Shown here: positions 9,315-18,079 of the stretch, piece after piece | Layout of the letters: the number at the start of each line of letters is the position of its first letter | Position numbering within the stretch: the stretch's first letter is position 1 | Assembly: GCA_018662005.1 (NCBI GenBank) | Contig: JABJHA010000019.1 | Span: forward strand, 1 to 46,218 | From: Rhodospirillaceae bacterium | Lineage (GTDB): Bacteria; Pseudomonadota; Alphaproteobacteria; Rhodospirillales; JABHCV01 | DNA length: 46,218 nt | Reading direction: 5' to 3' | Position numbers and translations under genes: made by a program | The notes under the pieces: generated by a model | Told to the model about the DNA's origin: nothing | Databases searched by the model: none | Seen by the model: only the letters and a program-made list of their open reading frames with translations

Positions 9315-11630
9315 TCATTCATCAGTTCGCAGCGCATTAATCACTTTTTCCGGTGTGATCGGCAAGTCGCAGATCCTTACACCAATTGCGTTGGCGACGG
9401 CGTTGGCGATGGCCGCGGGTGTCGGCGTCAGGCCTACTTCGGCGGCTCCCTTGGCCCCGAACGGGCCAAGGCCACTACGTGATTCTAAGATGATGGTCTG
9501 AATGTGGCACAGATCCATGGAGGTCGGACACAGGAATTCACTTAAGGAAGGCGTCATTAGTTGCCCTTCCCGATAGACCATTTCCTCGCTGAGAGCGTAG
9601 CCGTGTCCTTGCGCAGCCGCTCCTTCGATCTGGCCTTCCACGGCCTGCATATTGATGGCCTGTCCGACGTCGTGGGCGCCAACATTCTTGGTGACTGTGA
9701 TTTCGCCGGTTTCCGTATCAACCGCAACTTCAACCGCGTGAGCGCCGAAGGTGTAATCGGGATGAACTTGTCCCTGGCCCGTTTCCGGGTTCAGGCGTTC
9801 GCCGGTCGGGGCCCTGTAAACGGCCAGTTCCGAACGGTGAATGCCATCGGCGGCGCACATTCCGGCCAGATCGGCCAGGGTCATTGAGCGCTGCTGATCG
9901 CCGATGACGAACACCCGCGCAGCGGCTATGTCGATTTGTTCGGCGGGCACATCTAATTCCTGTGCTGCCCGGCTCGTGAGACGTTGGCGCACCGCGTGCG
10001 CGGCAAGTTTTACGGCGTTACCGCTCATGAACACGCCGCGCACTGCCGTGCATGTGCCGGCATATGGCGTGGTCGATGAATCGCCATTATGGACGCTCAC
10101 GCTATCCAAGGAGACACCGAGAACTTCCGCGGCTATCTGCGCCAGGGTGGAAATCTGCCCGGCCCCGATATCCGGCATGCCGCACCTCACCAGCACCGTG
10201 CCGTCCAATTCGATGCTGACCCATGCCTCGGCCGTATCATTCAGCCACACGAGGCGCCCGTAGGGCTGTTGGTATACGGCGACGCCGTGGCCGAATTTAA
10301 TAGGCCCGGCATTGGCAGGACATTGCCCCAAAGCCGCGAGCGCACGGGTAGCGCACTCGTCGGTCCATACCGCGCTTTCAATGCGATAGCCCGTTGTGAT
10401 GGGGTCACCTGTATTGAAAAAGTTACGGCGTCGCAATGTCATGGGGTCAATGCCAAGGGCTTTGGCGGCCTCGTCCATTTGTTGCTCATAGGCTATGCAG
10501 GCCTGGGCCGCGCCGAAGCCACGAAAGGACCCGGTGTACATGTTGTTGGTGGCGACGCATCGGGAATCAATTTGCAGGTTTTCCACCCTGTACGGCCCGG
10601 GCGCAGTTTCGGTCGCATACATCAAGACATACGGCGAGGTATATATATAGGGCCCACTATCCGACGTGATATCAATTTTGGCGGCGGTGATCATGCCGTC
10701 CTTGGTGAAACCCGTTTTGTGGCTGATGGCGAAGGGGTGGCGCTTGGCGTGCCCGAAGAAAGACTCCTCCCGGGTGTAACACATGCGCACCGGCCGGCCG
10801 GTGGCTTTGGTCAAAAGCGCAATGAAAATTTCCACCGTGACATCGACTTTACCGCCGAAGCCGCCACCGACCATGGCCCCCCGGATACGGACCTTGGCGT
10901 GGGGAATTCCGAGCGCCTCGGCGACATCGCGGAAACGCTCGATATTTTGCGTCGAGACCCTGATATTGATGACATCGCGTTCGTCGACCCAGGCCAGTCC
11001 CACCTCGGGTTCGAGGAACGCATGTTCGACGAACTGGGTGCTAAAGGTGTTTTCGATGATCACCTCAGCGGCGCTGAAACCGGCTTCCAGGTCTCCCTTG
11101 CGGACCTTGTATTGGGCGACGATGTTGTCGGTACCAAAAACGATTGGAGCGTCCGGTTTCAGGGCCTCAAACGGATCGTAGACACCGGCCACTGGCTCCA
11201 GATCGAATTCAATCAGGTCGATGGCTTTTTGGGCGATAGCCGAAGTTTCCGCAGCCACCAGGGCAATCGGCTCACCGTGATAGCGTACGATGTCGTCGAT
11301 CAGGATCGGTTGGTCGGTTTGCTGTGATTTGGCGGTGGCCCGGCCGTGAAGGTCCGTTGAAACGGAATTGTTGATCAAGTCATCAGAGGTCAGGACGCTG
11401 GCGACGCCCGGCAGTTCCAGCGCCCGCGAAACATCAAGACGTGTCAGCCGGGCGCTGGCTAGTGGACTTCGAAGCACCTTGGCATGCAGCATGTCGGGCA
11501 TCGAATAATCGCCTGCATAAAGCGTCTTGCCGAATACCTTGTCCGGCGCGTCGATGCGCGCAAGCGGCTTGCCCACTTGTCGAAATTCGGCGTTGGCTTT
11601 CGGAAGCTTGTGATCGACGATATCGTTCAT
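9315..11630 (-). CDS. XDH-family molybdenum hydroxylase, large (molybdopterin-binding) subunit
   Basis: The 771-residue subunit binds molybdopterin cytosine dinucleotide and carries out hydroxylation with water as oxygen donor. It begins with VGKPLARIDAPDKVFGKTLYAGD, the standard start of the a/b hammerhead domain. Cofactor-binding GGGFGGK (near 265) and FRGFGAAQ (near 375) are present. The catalytic glutamate is expected in GAKGAAEVG near the C-terminus. Its start overlaps the stop of the 2Fe-2S gene by 4 bases (ATGA), so FAD, 2Fe-2S and Mo subunits form one operon, divergent from a LysR gene. There is no Tat signal, so it acts in the cytoplasm. The family includes CO dehydrogenase, hydroxybenzoyl-CoA reductase and N-heterocycle hydroxylases; which applies here is unknown. 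Confidence 0.9.
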   Translation of the reverse strand: MNDIVDHKLPKANAEFRQVGKPLARIDAPDKVFGKTLYAGDYSMPDMLHAKVLRSPLASARLTRLDVSRALELPGVASVLTSDDLINNSVSTDLHGRATAKSQQTDQPILIDDIVRYHGEPIALVAAETSAIAQKAIDLIEFDLEPVAGVYDPFEALKPDAPIVFGTDNIVAQYKVRKGDLEAGFSAAEVIIENTFSTQFVEHAFLEPEVGLAWVDERDVINIRVSTQNIERFRDVAEALGIPHAKVRIRGAMVGGGFGGKVDVTVEIFIALLTKATGRPVRMCYTREESFFGHAKRHPFAISHKTGFTKDGMITAAKIDITSDSGPYIYTSPYVLMYATETAPGPYRVENLQIDSRCVATNNMYTGSFRGFGAAQACIAYEQQMDEAAKALGIDPMTLRRRNFFNTGDPITTGYRIESAVWTDECATRALAALGQCPANAGPIKFGHGVAVYQQPYGRLVWLNDTAEAWVSIELDGTVLVRCGMPDIGAGQISTLAQIAAEVLGVSLDSVSVHNGDSSTTPYAGTCTAVRGVFMSGNAVKLAAHAVRQRLTSRAAQELDVPAEQIDIAAARVFVIGDQQRSMTLADLAGMCAADGIHRSELAVYRAPTGERLNPETGQGQVHPDYTFGAHAVEVAVDTETGEITVTKNVGAHDVGQAINMQAVEGQIEGAAAQGHGYALSEEMVYREGQLMTPSLSEFLCPTSMDLCHIQTIILESRSGLGPFGAKGAAEVGLTPTPAAIANAVANAIGVRICDLPITPEKVINALRTDE

Positions 11631-12118
11631 TCGGCTTGCCCCTGCCTGCGCACCACCCTGGCCGCTTTGGATACGGCCTCAATGATCTTGGTGTATCCCG
11701 TGCATCGACACAGATTACCGCTTAAGGCGAAGCGGATATCGTCTTCGCTGGGATTGTCGGTGGCGTTTTGCAGCATCGAGTGGGCGGCGATGATGAAGCC
11801 CGGCGTGCAATAACCGCACTGGGCGGCTCCGCCGTCGATAAAGGCGCTGTGTAACGGATGCGGGGCGTCGGGACAGCCCAGACCGGACACCGTAGTGATA
11901 GCCTTGCTGTCAACAGTCCAGGTCAGGGTCAGGCAACTGTCCATGGCGACGCCGTCGATGAGCACAGCACAGGCGCCGCAATCGCCTTTTTCACAGCCGC
12001 ACTTTACGTCCGTTTGCTCCAGATGGCGCAGCGTCTCAAGTAATGTTTCGTTGCTGGCGACTTCGGCGGGCTGGATTTCGTCGTTGATAAGCAGGGAAAC
12101 GGTCTTTGTTCGTTTCAT
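11627..12118 (-). CDS. XDH-family molybdenum hydroxylase, small 2Fe-2S subunit
   Basis: The 163-residue protein has two [2Fe-2S] sites. The plant-type site is CGCEKGDCGACAVLIDG followed by a distal cysteine at DSCLT. The second is QCGYCTPGF with CRCTGYTKI. It passes electrons between the Mo subunit at 9315 and the FAD subunit at 12136. Length is normal for this subunit. It lies 17 bases after the FAD gene and overlaps the Mo gene by 4 bases. Confidence 0.93.
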   Translation of the reverse strand: MKRTKTVSLLINDEIQPAEVASNETLLETLRHLEQTDVKCGCEKGDCGACAVLIDGVAMDSCLTLTWTVDSKAITTVSGLGCPDAPHPLHSAFIDGGAAQCGYCTPGFIIAAHSMLQNATDNPSEDDIRFALSGNLCRCTGYTKIIEAVSKAARVVRRQGQAE

Positions 12119-12135
12119 CGGGGCTGTCCTCCTTC

Positions 12136-12990
12136 CTACAGGCTGACCCAGGCCTTTTTGAGCAAGCGCCGGGTCAGCGTGTGAACCGTATGTCGCCGGT
12201 AGGCCGCCGTGGCTCGAATATCGTCTATCGGATCGCAGGCGCTAACAGCCGTCTGCGCGGCCATCTCTATAAGGTCGGTTGTCAGGATTTGATTTTCCAG
12301 CATTTTTTCGGCTTCAACCGCCCGCAGGACGACCGGGGCCACGGCGCCAAGGGCGATACGCGCCTTAGTGCAGCGCCCGTCTTTGCGCTGCAGGGCCACG
12401 GCGACGCCGGTCACGGTGATGGCGTCGCCCTTGCGCCGCGCCAGTTTGCGGAATTGATTGGCGAAATTGACGCCGGGTCGCGGCCACCAGATGTCGGTAA
12501 TCAATTCATCGGCGCGGCGCTGGTTTTGCTTATAGCCAACAAAGAACTCATGCAACGCGACATCGCGTGATCCGGTCATACTGCCAAGCGTCACGACGGC
12601 GTCCAGCGACAGCAAGGGCGGAACCAGATCGGCGGCCGGCGAGCCGCAAGCGATGTTACCGGCGACGGTGGCGCAGTTACGCACCATCTGGCCGGCGAAA
12701 ACCCGGGCCGCGTCAACCAGCGACGGCCCCAATTGCTGAATGACTGAGGACTGCAAAAGCTCGCTGACGGTGGTCGATGCGCCTATGCGCACGCGCTGCT
12801 CATCGGCCTCGATACCGCGCATTTGGTTGATGTTGACGAGGCTGATCAGCCGCTCGCTGGCCACCCGGTGGGCCCGCAGATCGACCAGCAGGCTGGTGCC
12901 GCCGGCCAGTGGCAAAGCGTCGCCTTTCGACAACTGCGCAAGCGCAAGGTCCAGGTTCTCGGGCAGCTCTAGGTCAAATTCAGGTAGCAT
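12136..12990 (-). CDS. XDH-family molybdenum hydroxylase, FAD-binding subunit
   Basis: The 284-residue protein has the FAD-binding LPLAGGTSLLVDLRAHR near residue 27 and VRNCATVAGNIACGSPAADL near residue 110, both typical of the CoxM/XdhB medium subunit. The C-terminal part matches the CO dehydrogenase flavoprotein C-terminal domain. It hands electrons from the 2Fe-2S subunit to an external acceptor. It is the first gene of the operon, and its start lies 164 bases from the divergent LysR gene, which is its likely regulator. Confidence 0.92.
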   Translation of the reverse strand: MLPEFDLELPENLDLALAQLSKGDALPLAGGTSLLVDLRAHRVASERLISLVNINQMRGIEADEQRVRIGASTTVSELLQSSVIQQLGPSLVDAARVFAGQMVRNCATVAGNIACGSPAADLVPPLLSLDAVVTLGSMTGSRDVALHEFFVGYKQNQRRADELITDIWWPRPGVNFANQFRKLARRKGDAITVTGVAVALQRKDGRCTKARIALGAVAPVVLRAVEAEKMLENQILTTDLIEMAAQTAVSACDPIDDIRATAAYRRHTVHTLTRRLLKKAWVSL

Positions 12991-13154
12991 AAGACGATAA
13001 TAAGTACGTTTTCTCGTCGCCGTAAATGGACAATAAAATTTGTCTGAAGGAATAATTATTTCACGGCAATTTCGCCCTGCGCAATAGGATCAGTGACATT
13101 AGCCTTGGCGCGGGCGTAGAATTGGTCTCTGGTCAATCTGGGTAATATATTAAC

Positions 13155-14063
13155 GTGCAAAAACTTCGATACAGACTTCCTCCACTGAACTCTCTGATCG
13201 CCTTCGAGGCGTCGGCCCGCCATCTCAGTTTTACGGCGGCCAGCGAGGAATTGATGGTTTGTCGCGAAGCGGTCAGCCGCCAGGTTCGACTCCTTGAAAA
13301 GCATCTCGAGGTCAAACTTTTTAACCGGCTTTATCGGACCCTGGAGTTGACCGAAGCGGGGCTTGCCTTCAGGTCCGGAACCGAGCAAGGCCTGGAAACC
13401 ATCGCCCTCGCGGCGATGGATGTCAAACATCTAAACGAAACGGCCAAAATATCGGTCAGCGCGACTATCGCCATCACCTCATTCTGGCTGAGGCCGCGAT
13501 TGCCGCAATTTCGCGTCGATAATCCGGGTCTGGAAATACGGGTGCGGGCAGCCGACATGCCGCCCGACATTGTCGCCGAAGACATTGACGTGTGTCTGTT
13601 GTACGGCGATGGCAACTGGTCCGACCTCAAGGACATGGTCCGGCTTTATGAAGTCGATATCTTTCCCGTTTGCTCGCCGGAATATTTGCACGACAATGGC
13701 CCCATCAACTCGCCGAATGATCTTCGCGGCCAAACCTTGCTTGACATGTACTACAAGGCGACCCGCTTCTCTGTAGATTGGGCGTGGTGGCTGGGCGAAT
13801 GGGGAAACCAGCTGCCGCCTTCCTACCATAAACTGGGATTTGACAGCTACGTCAACGTTGTTCACGCCGCCTGGGATGGACAGGGAGTCGCCCTCGCTTT
13901 CAGTCATGTCGCTGACGAATTGTTATCCAAAGGCCGTCTGGTTCGCCCCATTGAACATACATGTAAAGGCCAAGGCATGTACCTGGGCGTTCCCAAAAAC
14001 AAGAAGCCGTCAAAGTACGCCCAGACGTTCATTGACTGGGTGGTTAGCGAAGCCCGCGACTAG
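13155..14063 (+). CDS. LysR-family transcriptional regulator
   Basis: The 302-residue protein begins LPPLNSLIAFEASARHLSFTAASEEL, the winged helix-turn-helix of LysR regulators of the GcvA-like subgroup, followed by SRQVRLLEKHLEVKLFNR. The remaining part is a periplasmic-binding-like effector domain. Translation appears to begin at a GTG. The gene is divergent from the XDH-type operon, the usual arrangement for a LysR activator and its target. Its stop codon shares bases with the convergent DUF2284 gene (4-base overlap). Confidence 0.9.
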   Translation: MQKLRYRLPPLNSLIAFEASARHLSFTAASEELMVCREAVSRQVRLLEKHLEVKLFNRLYRTLELTEAGLAFRSGTEQGLETIALAAMDVKHLNETAKISVSATIAITSFWLRPRLPQFRVDNPGLEIRVRAADMPPDIVAEDIDVCLLYGDGNWSDLKDMVRLYEVDIFPVCSPEYLHDNGPINSPNDLRGQTLLDMYYKATRFSVDWAWWLGEWGNQLPPSYHKLGFDSYVNVVHAAWDGQGVALAFSHVADELLSKGRLVRPIEHTCKGQGMYLGVPKNKKPSKYAQTFIDWVVSEARD

Positions 14064-14725
14064 CGAATTAATATCAAACCCAAACGATGACCGACGGGGA
14101 CATCTTCGGGTGCGGTGCTGCCGCCGATTGGAAAAATATCCCAACCGGCGTTGGCGGCCATGATGAACACATCCATCCCCATGCTTTCCATGGAAGCCCT
14201 TGCCCGCAGGGGATGCTTGCATCCTTCTCCGACTTCCAGGGCGATGCATTTGTCATTTTGACAAAAATAAGGCTTGCACGGACCGACCCCGAAACCCAGC
14301 GCCAGATGGTAGCCATCGTAAAAGGCGTCGGCTTCTATCTTTCCGACAATCTTGTAAGCATTCAGGCCACTTGGCACGTAGGCCCTATCTTTCAGGGTAT
14401 TGGGCCCGGCCAGAACATCGGTCGTGACTTCAATATCAATAAAGATGCCGTGCTCGTATTTTCCAAGCAGCAGCCTGACGTCCGGCAGTTCCATGGCGTA
14501 AGGCGGGCAATGGACATTGGTGCCGTGGAACCTGCATTTGGGGTATGTGCATTTGGCCCTGACGCGCTCATCAATGATAATATCCGAACTGGCGATTATC
14601 TTGGTCCTCGTCGCCCCCATTTCCATGGCGCTGTCACAGTATTTGGTCAAATCTTTTTCAAATTGAGCCTTCGGAATCCTTGCAACAATTTTCCTGTGCG
14701 GCTGGGCGGCATTTTTTTTGGCCAT
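14060..14725 (-). CDS. DUF2284 predicted metal-binding protein
   Basis: The 221-residue cytoplasmic protein has cysteine-rich motifs typical of DUF2284: CTYPKCRFHGTNVHCPPY near residue 60 and CKPYFCQNDKCIAL with GCKHPLRARASMESMGMDV near residues 155-190. These probably bind metal or an iron-sulfur centre. The biochemical role is not known. The ATG has GGAG upstream. It is the last gene of the TRAP transporter operon, 35 bases after the large permease, which links it to the transported substrate. It overlaps the LysR gene tail to tail. Confidence 0.8.
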   Translation of the reverse strand: MAKKNAAQPHRKIVARIPKAQFEKDLTKYCDSAMEMGATRTKIIASSDIIIDERVRAKCTYPKCRFHGTNVHCPPYAMELPDVRLLLGKYEHGIFIDIEVTTDVLAGPNTLKDRAYVPSGLNAYKIVGKIEADAFYDGYHLALGFGVGPCKPYFCQNDKCIALEVGEGCKHPLRARASMESMGMDVFIMAANAGWDIFPIGGSTAPEDVPVGHRLGLILIR

Positions 14726-14760
14726 TGGATTTCTCCGATATTAAACAGGTGATTTTTTGC

Positions 14761-16077
14761 CTAAGGCATTAAAATTCCCGGCAAAAACGTGATGAGTTGG
14801 GGAAAAGCCACCATCACCAGGATGACAGCCAGAAGAACAAAGAAGAAGGGGGCGCAGCCCCTGACAATTTCATTAAATGGTAAATCAGGGCGCAGGCCCT
14901 GCAAAATAAACAGGTTAACGCCAACCGGGGGAGTTAGCAGGCCGACCTCGATAAGCATGGTCTGAATAACCCCAAACCAGACGGGATCGAACCCCAACGC
15001 CATAACGATAGGAAATGTGATTGGCAGGGTCATGACAGTCATCGAAAGCCCGTCCATCAGCATCCCCAAGATCAGATACATGATCATGATACCGACAAGA
15101 GTGGCCATGGCCGGCAAGCCCATGTCGATAACCGACGCCGACAGATCGCGAATAATTCCTGCGTTGCTCAAATAGATCTGCATAAGTTTGCCGCTCAGGT
15201 AGATCACCAAAATCATGCTGCTTGTGCCGATGGTCTTTTTTATGGCCCTGCGCAGCGCATCGAAACTGAGCAGGCGATGGCTGGCGGCCAATAAAAAAAC
15301 CAGGGAGCAGCCAATAGCCGCCGCCTCGGTGGCTGTTGCTATACCTGCGTAAATGGAGCCCAGCACACCGATGATCAGGACCAGAACAGGCCAGATTTTC
15401 AGGAGGGCGACGATGGCCTCACCCGTCGATGGTTTAGGACCGGCGCTGGCATCAGTTGCGATCAGAGCGGGTTGAATTTTGATCCTGACGGCAATGTAGG
15501 TCATATAGGCGCCGACCAGAACAAGGCCAGGAATAATGCCGCCAATGAACAGTTTGCCGATTGAAACCTCTGTCATGATTCCGAAGATAATTAGGGTTAT
15601 GCTGGGTGGAATCAGTATCCCCAGGGTGCTGCCGGCGGCCACGGAACCAACGGCTATGTTTCGATCGTAACCACGGGCCTCCATTTCCGGCAGCGCCACC
15701 GAGCCAATGGTCGCGCAGGAAGCCAGACTTGAACCGCTACAGGCGGCGAAGGCGGCTCCAATGACAATATTGGAATGAAGCAATCCACCAGGCAGCAGGC
15801 GATCCATAAGCGGGTATATTCCGCTATAAATTCGTTTGCTTAAGCCGGTTTCAAAGAGCAGATAACCCATGAAAACGAATAGCGGGATGGAGACAATAAT
15901 GAAATTGGCCAGGCTGCTCCAGGCGATAAAGGCAAGCGATAACGCCATGTCAGTGCCAAAAGACAGAAATAACGAGCCGACGGCAAGTAATCCCAGTCCA
16001 AACGCAATAGGCATACCGCTAAAAATGAGGATAAAAAGCGCGAGTATATATAAGGCTATAGTCGTGAATAAATCCAT
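14761..16077 (-). CDS. dctM: TRAP transporter large permease (DctM type)
   Basis: The 438-residue integral membrane protein forms the substrate channel of a sodium-driven TRAP importer. Hydrophobic helices occupy most of the length. The family motifs GSSLASCATIGSVALPEMEARGYDRNIAVGSVAAG (Gly-rich, near residue 120) and LIEVGLLTPPVGVNLFILQGL (near residue 375) are clear. It follows the small permease by 25 bases and is followed by DUF2284. Confidence 0.93.
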   Translation of the reverse strand: MDLFTTIALYILALFILIFSGMPIAFGLGLLAVGSLFLSFGTDMALSLAFIAWSSLANFIIVSIPLFVFMGYLLFETGLSKRIYSGIYPLMDRLLPGGLLHSNIVIGAAFAACSGSSLASCATIGSVALPEMEARGYDRNIAVGSVAAGSTLGILIPPSITLIIFGIMTEVSIGKLFIGGIIPGLVLVGAYMTYIAVRIKIQPALIATDASAGPKPSTGEAIVALLKIWPVLVLIIGVLGSIYAGIATATEAAAIGCSLVFLLAASHRLLSFDALRRAIKKTIGTSSMILVIYLSGKLMQIYLSNAGIIRDLSASVIDMGLPAMATLVGIMIMYLILGMLMDGLSMTVMTLPITFPIVMALGFDPVWFGVIQTMLIEVGLLTPPVGVNLFILQGLRPDLPFNEIVRGCAPFFFVLLAVILVMVAFPQLITFLPGILMP

Positions 16078-16102
16078 ATTACCTCATGCCAAGCAAAATC
16101 AT

Positions 16103-16624
16103 TTATTGGTTATTGGTTTTGCCTTTTGCGTTGTTTTTATTGATTATTTTTTTAGTCATTCTGGTAATTTCAATGACCAGCTGAATGGAAAACAAAGAAA
16201 AGCCTGCGCCCATCACCAGTTGGGGATATCCTAGGGGGGTCAGGGTCGGATACAAGGCAAGGGCCTTCGTTTCGATATTGCCAAAAGCCATGATAAAGCT
16301 TTGCTGGGCCAGCAGCAGTATCAGGCCCAGGCCTAATACATAGCCAATCAATACGACGATTTGTCTTGGCCCGTGGGGTATCTTGGTAAGCACAAGATCG
16401 GCCTTGACGTGGTAGCCATTATTCAAGGCGTAGGCGGCTCCGGCCAGGCCAATAATGGGCACCGCGTATTCGGAATATTCAACCGCGAAGGGAAAGCCAA
16501 AATGAAATAAATTACGGGCGATCACCTCGGCCAACACCAAGACGCCCATCAGACACAAGGCGACGCCGGCGATAAAAACGCTCAATTTCGGTACAAAGTC
16601 AGCTATTTTTTGTGACAGACTCAT
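16103..16624 (-). CDS. dctQ: TRAP transporter small permease (DctQ type)
   Basis: The 173-residue protein has four predicted hydrophobic segments and the conserved LAEVIARNLFHFGFPFAVEYSEYAVP pattern of DctQ subunits, which pair with DctM. The start is set at MSLSQK (16624), with GGAAAA just upstream, instead of an in-frame ATG 7 codons earlier. The long lysine/asparagine-rich C-terminal tail is unremarkable. Confidence 0.88.
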   Translation of the reverse strand: MSLSQKIADFVPKLSVFIAGVALCLMGVLVLAEVIARNLFHFGFPFAVEYSEYAVPIIGLAGAAYALNNGYHVKADLVLTKIPHGPRQIVVLIGYVLGLGLILLLAQQSFIMAFGNIETKALALYPTLTPLGYPQLVMGAGFSLFSIQLVIEITRMTKKIINKNNAKGKTNNQ

Positions 16625-16701
16625 GAATTTTCCAGCAAAAAGCACAGGTTCCCATGAACAATCAGGGAGCCTGCGCTTTCACCTTTATACTGAATCACCC
16701 G

Positions 16702-17691
16702 TTATTTGCCTAAGGCATCACGGACTCGTTTCGCCATTACCTGAACTTCAGGCGGAGCAGCCTCTAACCACTCGTCACGGATCTGTTTGTCCACCGCTCC
16801 CGCTTTGGCCAAATCCGCCGCTGACGGTTGAATGATGGTCATGCCCAGCTCCTGCATCTTTTTAATGGCAGGGGCGCCTGCAGCCGCCTGTTGTTTCCAT
16901 TCCTCAATCTCGACCTTGTTGGCTTCTTCGACCAGGATGTTTTGCACATTGGCTGGCAGGGCGTTGAATTTTTCCAGGTTTACGAAGGTCGCGAAGACCA
17001 CTATTCCCGACGGCCACCAGTTGTAATACTTGGTTACTTCATGCAATTTCGCTTCAAGTACGGAAACCGGTGAACTGGAATTGGCTTCCACGACCCCGGA
17101 GGCAAGCGCCGTATAAAGTTCGGAATACGGAATAGAGTGCGGAACACCCCCCAAACGTTCAATCCATTTGGACAAGGGCAAATTCCAGGTCCGTGCCTTT
17201 ATGCCCTTAAAATCGTCGACCGTCTTTATCGGGGTTTTGGAAATCCAGCCGGCCACGGGCTTGCCCGCGCCCTTAAGCAGCTTCAGGCCCATTTTTTCCT
17301 GGGCCGCTTTATCGAGGTCGGATTTGATCAGATACCAGCCCTTTTTGGCTTCCGCTAGATTAGTAAAAAACGGTTGGTCAAAAATACCGAAAGCAGGTAT
17401 TTCTGTAATTGCTGCGGTTATCCCTTCGGCGGCTTCAAGTTGTTTTTTGCTGACAACACGATGAACGCCCCATCCGCTGTAGCCTAGTACTTTTGGCTGA
17501 AAAATCGTAATATCCAGGTCACCACCGGTGCGTTTCCTGACCGCGTCGGCCATCTTCGCAAGAAGTGTAGTGGTAATTGAACTTGCTGGTTCGTACGCCT
17601 GCAGGCGCCATTTCTCAGCGGCCACCGCAGTGCTCGCCATTACTGAAAGTCCGAACAGGGCGGCTAAACCCAAAGAAATTATTTTTTTCAT
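16702..17691 (-). CDS. dctP: TRAP transporter substrate-binding protein (DctP type)
   Basis: The 329-residue periplasmic protein starts with a Sec signal peptide (MKKIISLGLAALFGLS, cleaved near AVAAEK). The DctP pattern DFKGIKARTWNLPLSKWIERLGGVP contains the arginine that usually pairs with a substrate carboxylate, so the ligand is probably an organic acid. The start at 17691 is preferred to an upstream in-frame ATG at 17727 because it gives a proper signal peptide. It is the first gene of the operon and is divergent from the acyl-CoA ligase, so the imported acid is plausibly the substrate of that ligase. Confidence 0.9.
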   Translation of the reverse strand: MKKIISLGLAALFGLSVMASTAVAAEKWRLQAYEPASSITTTLLAKMADAVRKRTGGDLDITIFQPKVLGYSGWGVHRVVSKKQLEAAEGITAAITEIPAFGIFDQPFFTNLAEAKKGWYLIKSDLDKAAQEKMGLKLLKGAGKPVAGWISKTPIKTVDDFKGIKARTWNLPLSKWIERLGGVPHSIPYSELYTALASGVVEANSSSPVSVLEAKLHEVTKYYNWWPSGIVVFATFVNLEKFNALPANVQNILVEEANKVEIEEWKQQAAAGAPAIKKMQELGMTIIQPSAADLAKAGAVDKQIRDEWLEAAPPEVQVMAKRVRDALGK

Positions 17692-18079
17692 TACAGTGCC
17701 TTCCTTTCCGTCATTATCCTGTTGCACGAAAAATCTTCGTTTGTTTATCTATTTTCTGTAAAGGCAAAAAGAGGTTGAGGTGGGGCAACTTTTTATTCAT
17801 GCGGTGGTTTTATTTATCTTGGGGCGAAAGATTATAACTCAAATCAAGGACCGAGGATTAGTAATCTTGCGGCCAAACCATTGGCAAGCTATGAAATGAA
17901 CAGGCCAACAGGATCGCACGAATAATTTGTTGCCTTACTCCAATTCTTTGTCGGGTTTACCACAACGGGCTTTATTGATTAGTACCAATCATAACAAACA
18001 TGCGATTGATTAGTACCAATCATAACAAATATGCCAAAAGAAGTCGAAATTTGGGCGATACAATAAGAAAGCAAATTGA
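17692..18079. promoter_or_regulatory. Divergent promoter region, TRAP operon / acyl-CoA ligase operon
   Basis: This 388-base AT-rich stretch separates two oppositely oriented operons. It holds the tandem 30-bp operator-like repeat at 17974-18034 and no gene. Assignment of exact promoters by eye was not reliable. Confidence 0.6.
17974..18034 (+). promoter_or_regulatory. Tandem operator-like direct repeat with internal dyads
   Basis: Two 30-base copies, 17974-18003 and 18005-18034, differ at one base and repeat with a period of 31 bases, about three helical turns. Each copy contains the imperfect 16-bp dyad TGATTAGTACCAATCA (17976-17991 and 18007-18022). The second copy ends 45 bases before the ligase ATG. 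This is the expected form of a pair of binding sites for a dimeric regulator acting cooperatively; the regulator is not identified. Confidence 0.65.

Noticed and set aside
10089-11327. A 412-codon open frame on the plus strand opposite the XDH-type large subunit
   Set aside because: The minus-strand gene has clear family motifs over this whole stretch; the plus-strand frame has no recognisable domain and is a mirror effect of GC-rich codon use.
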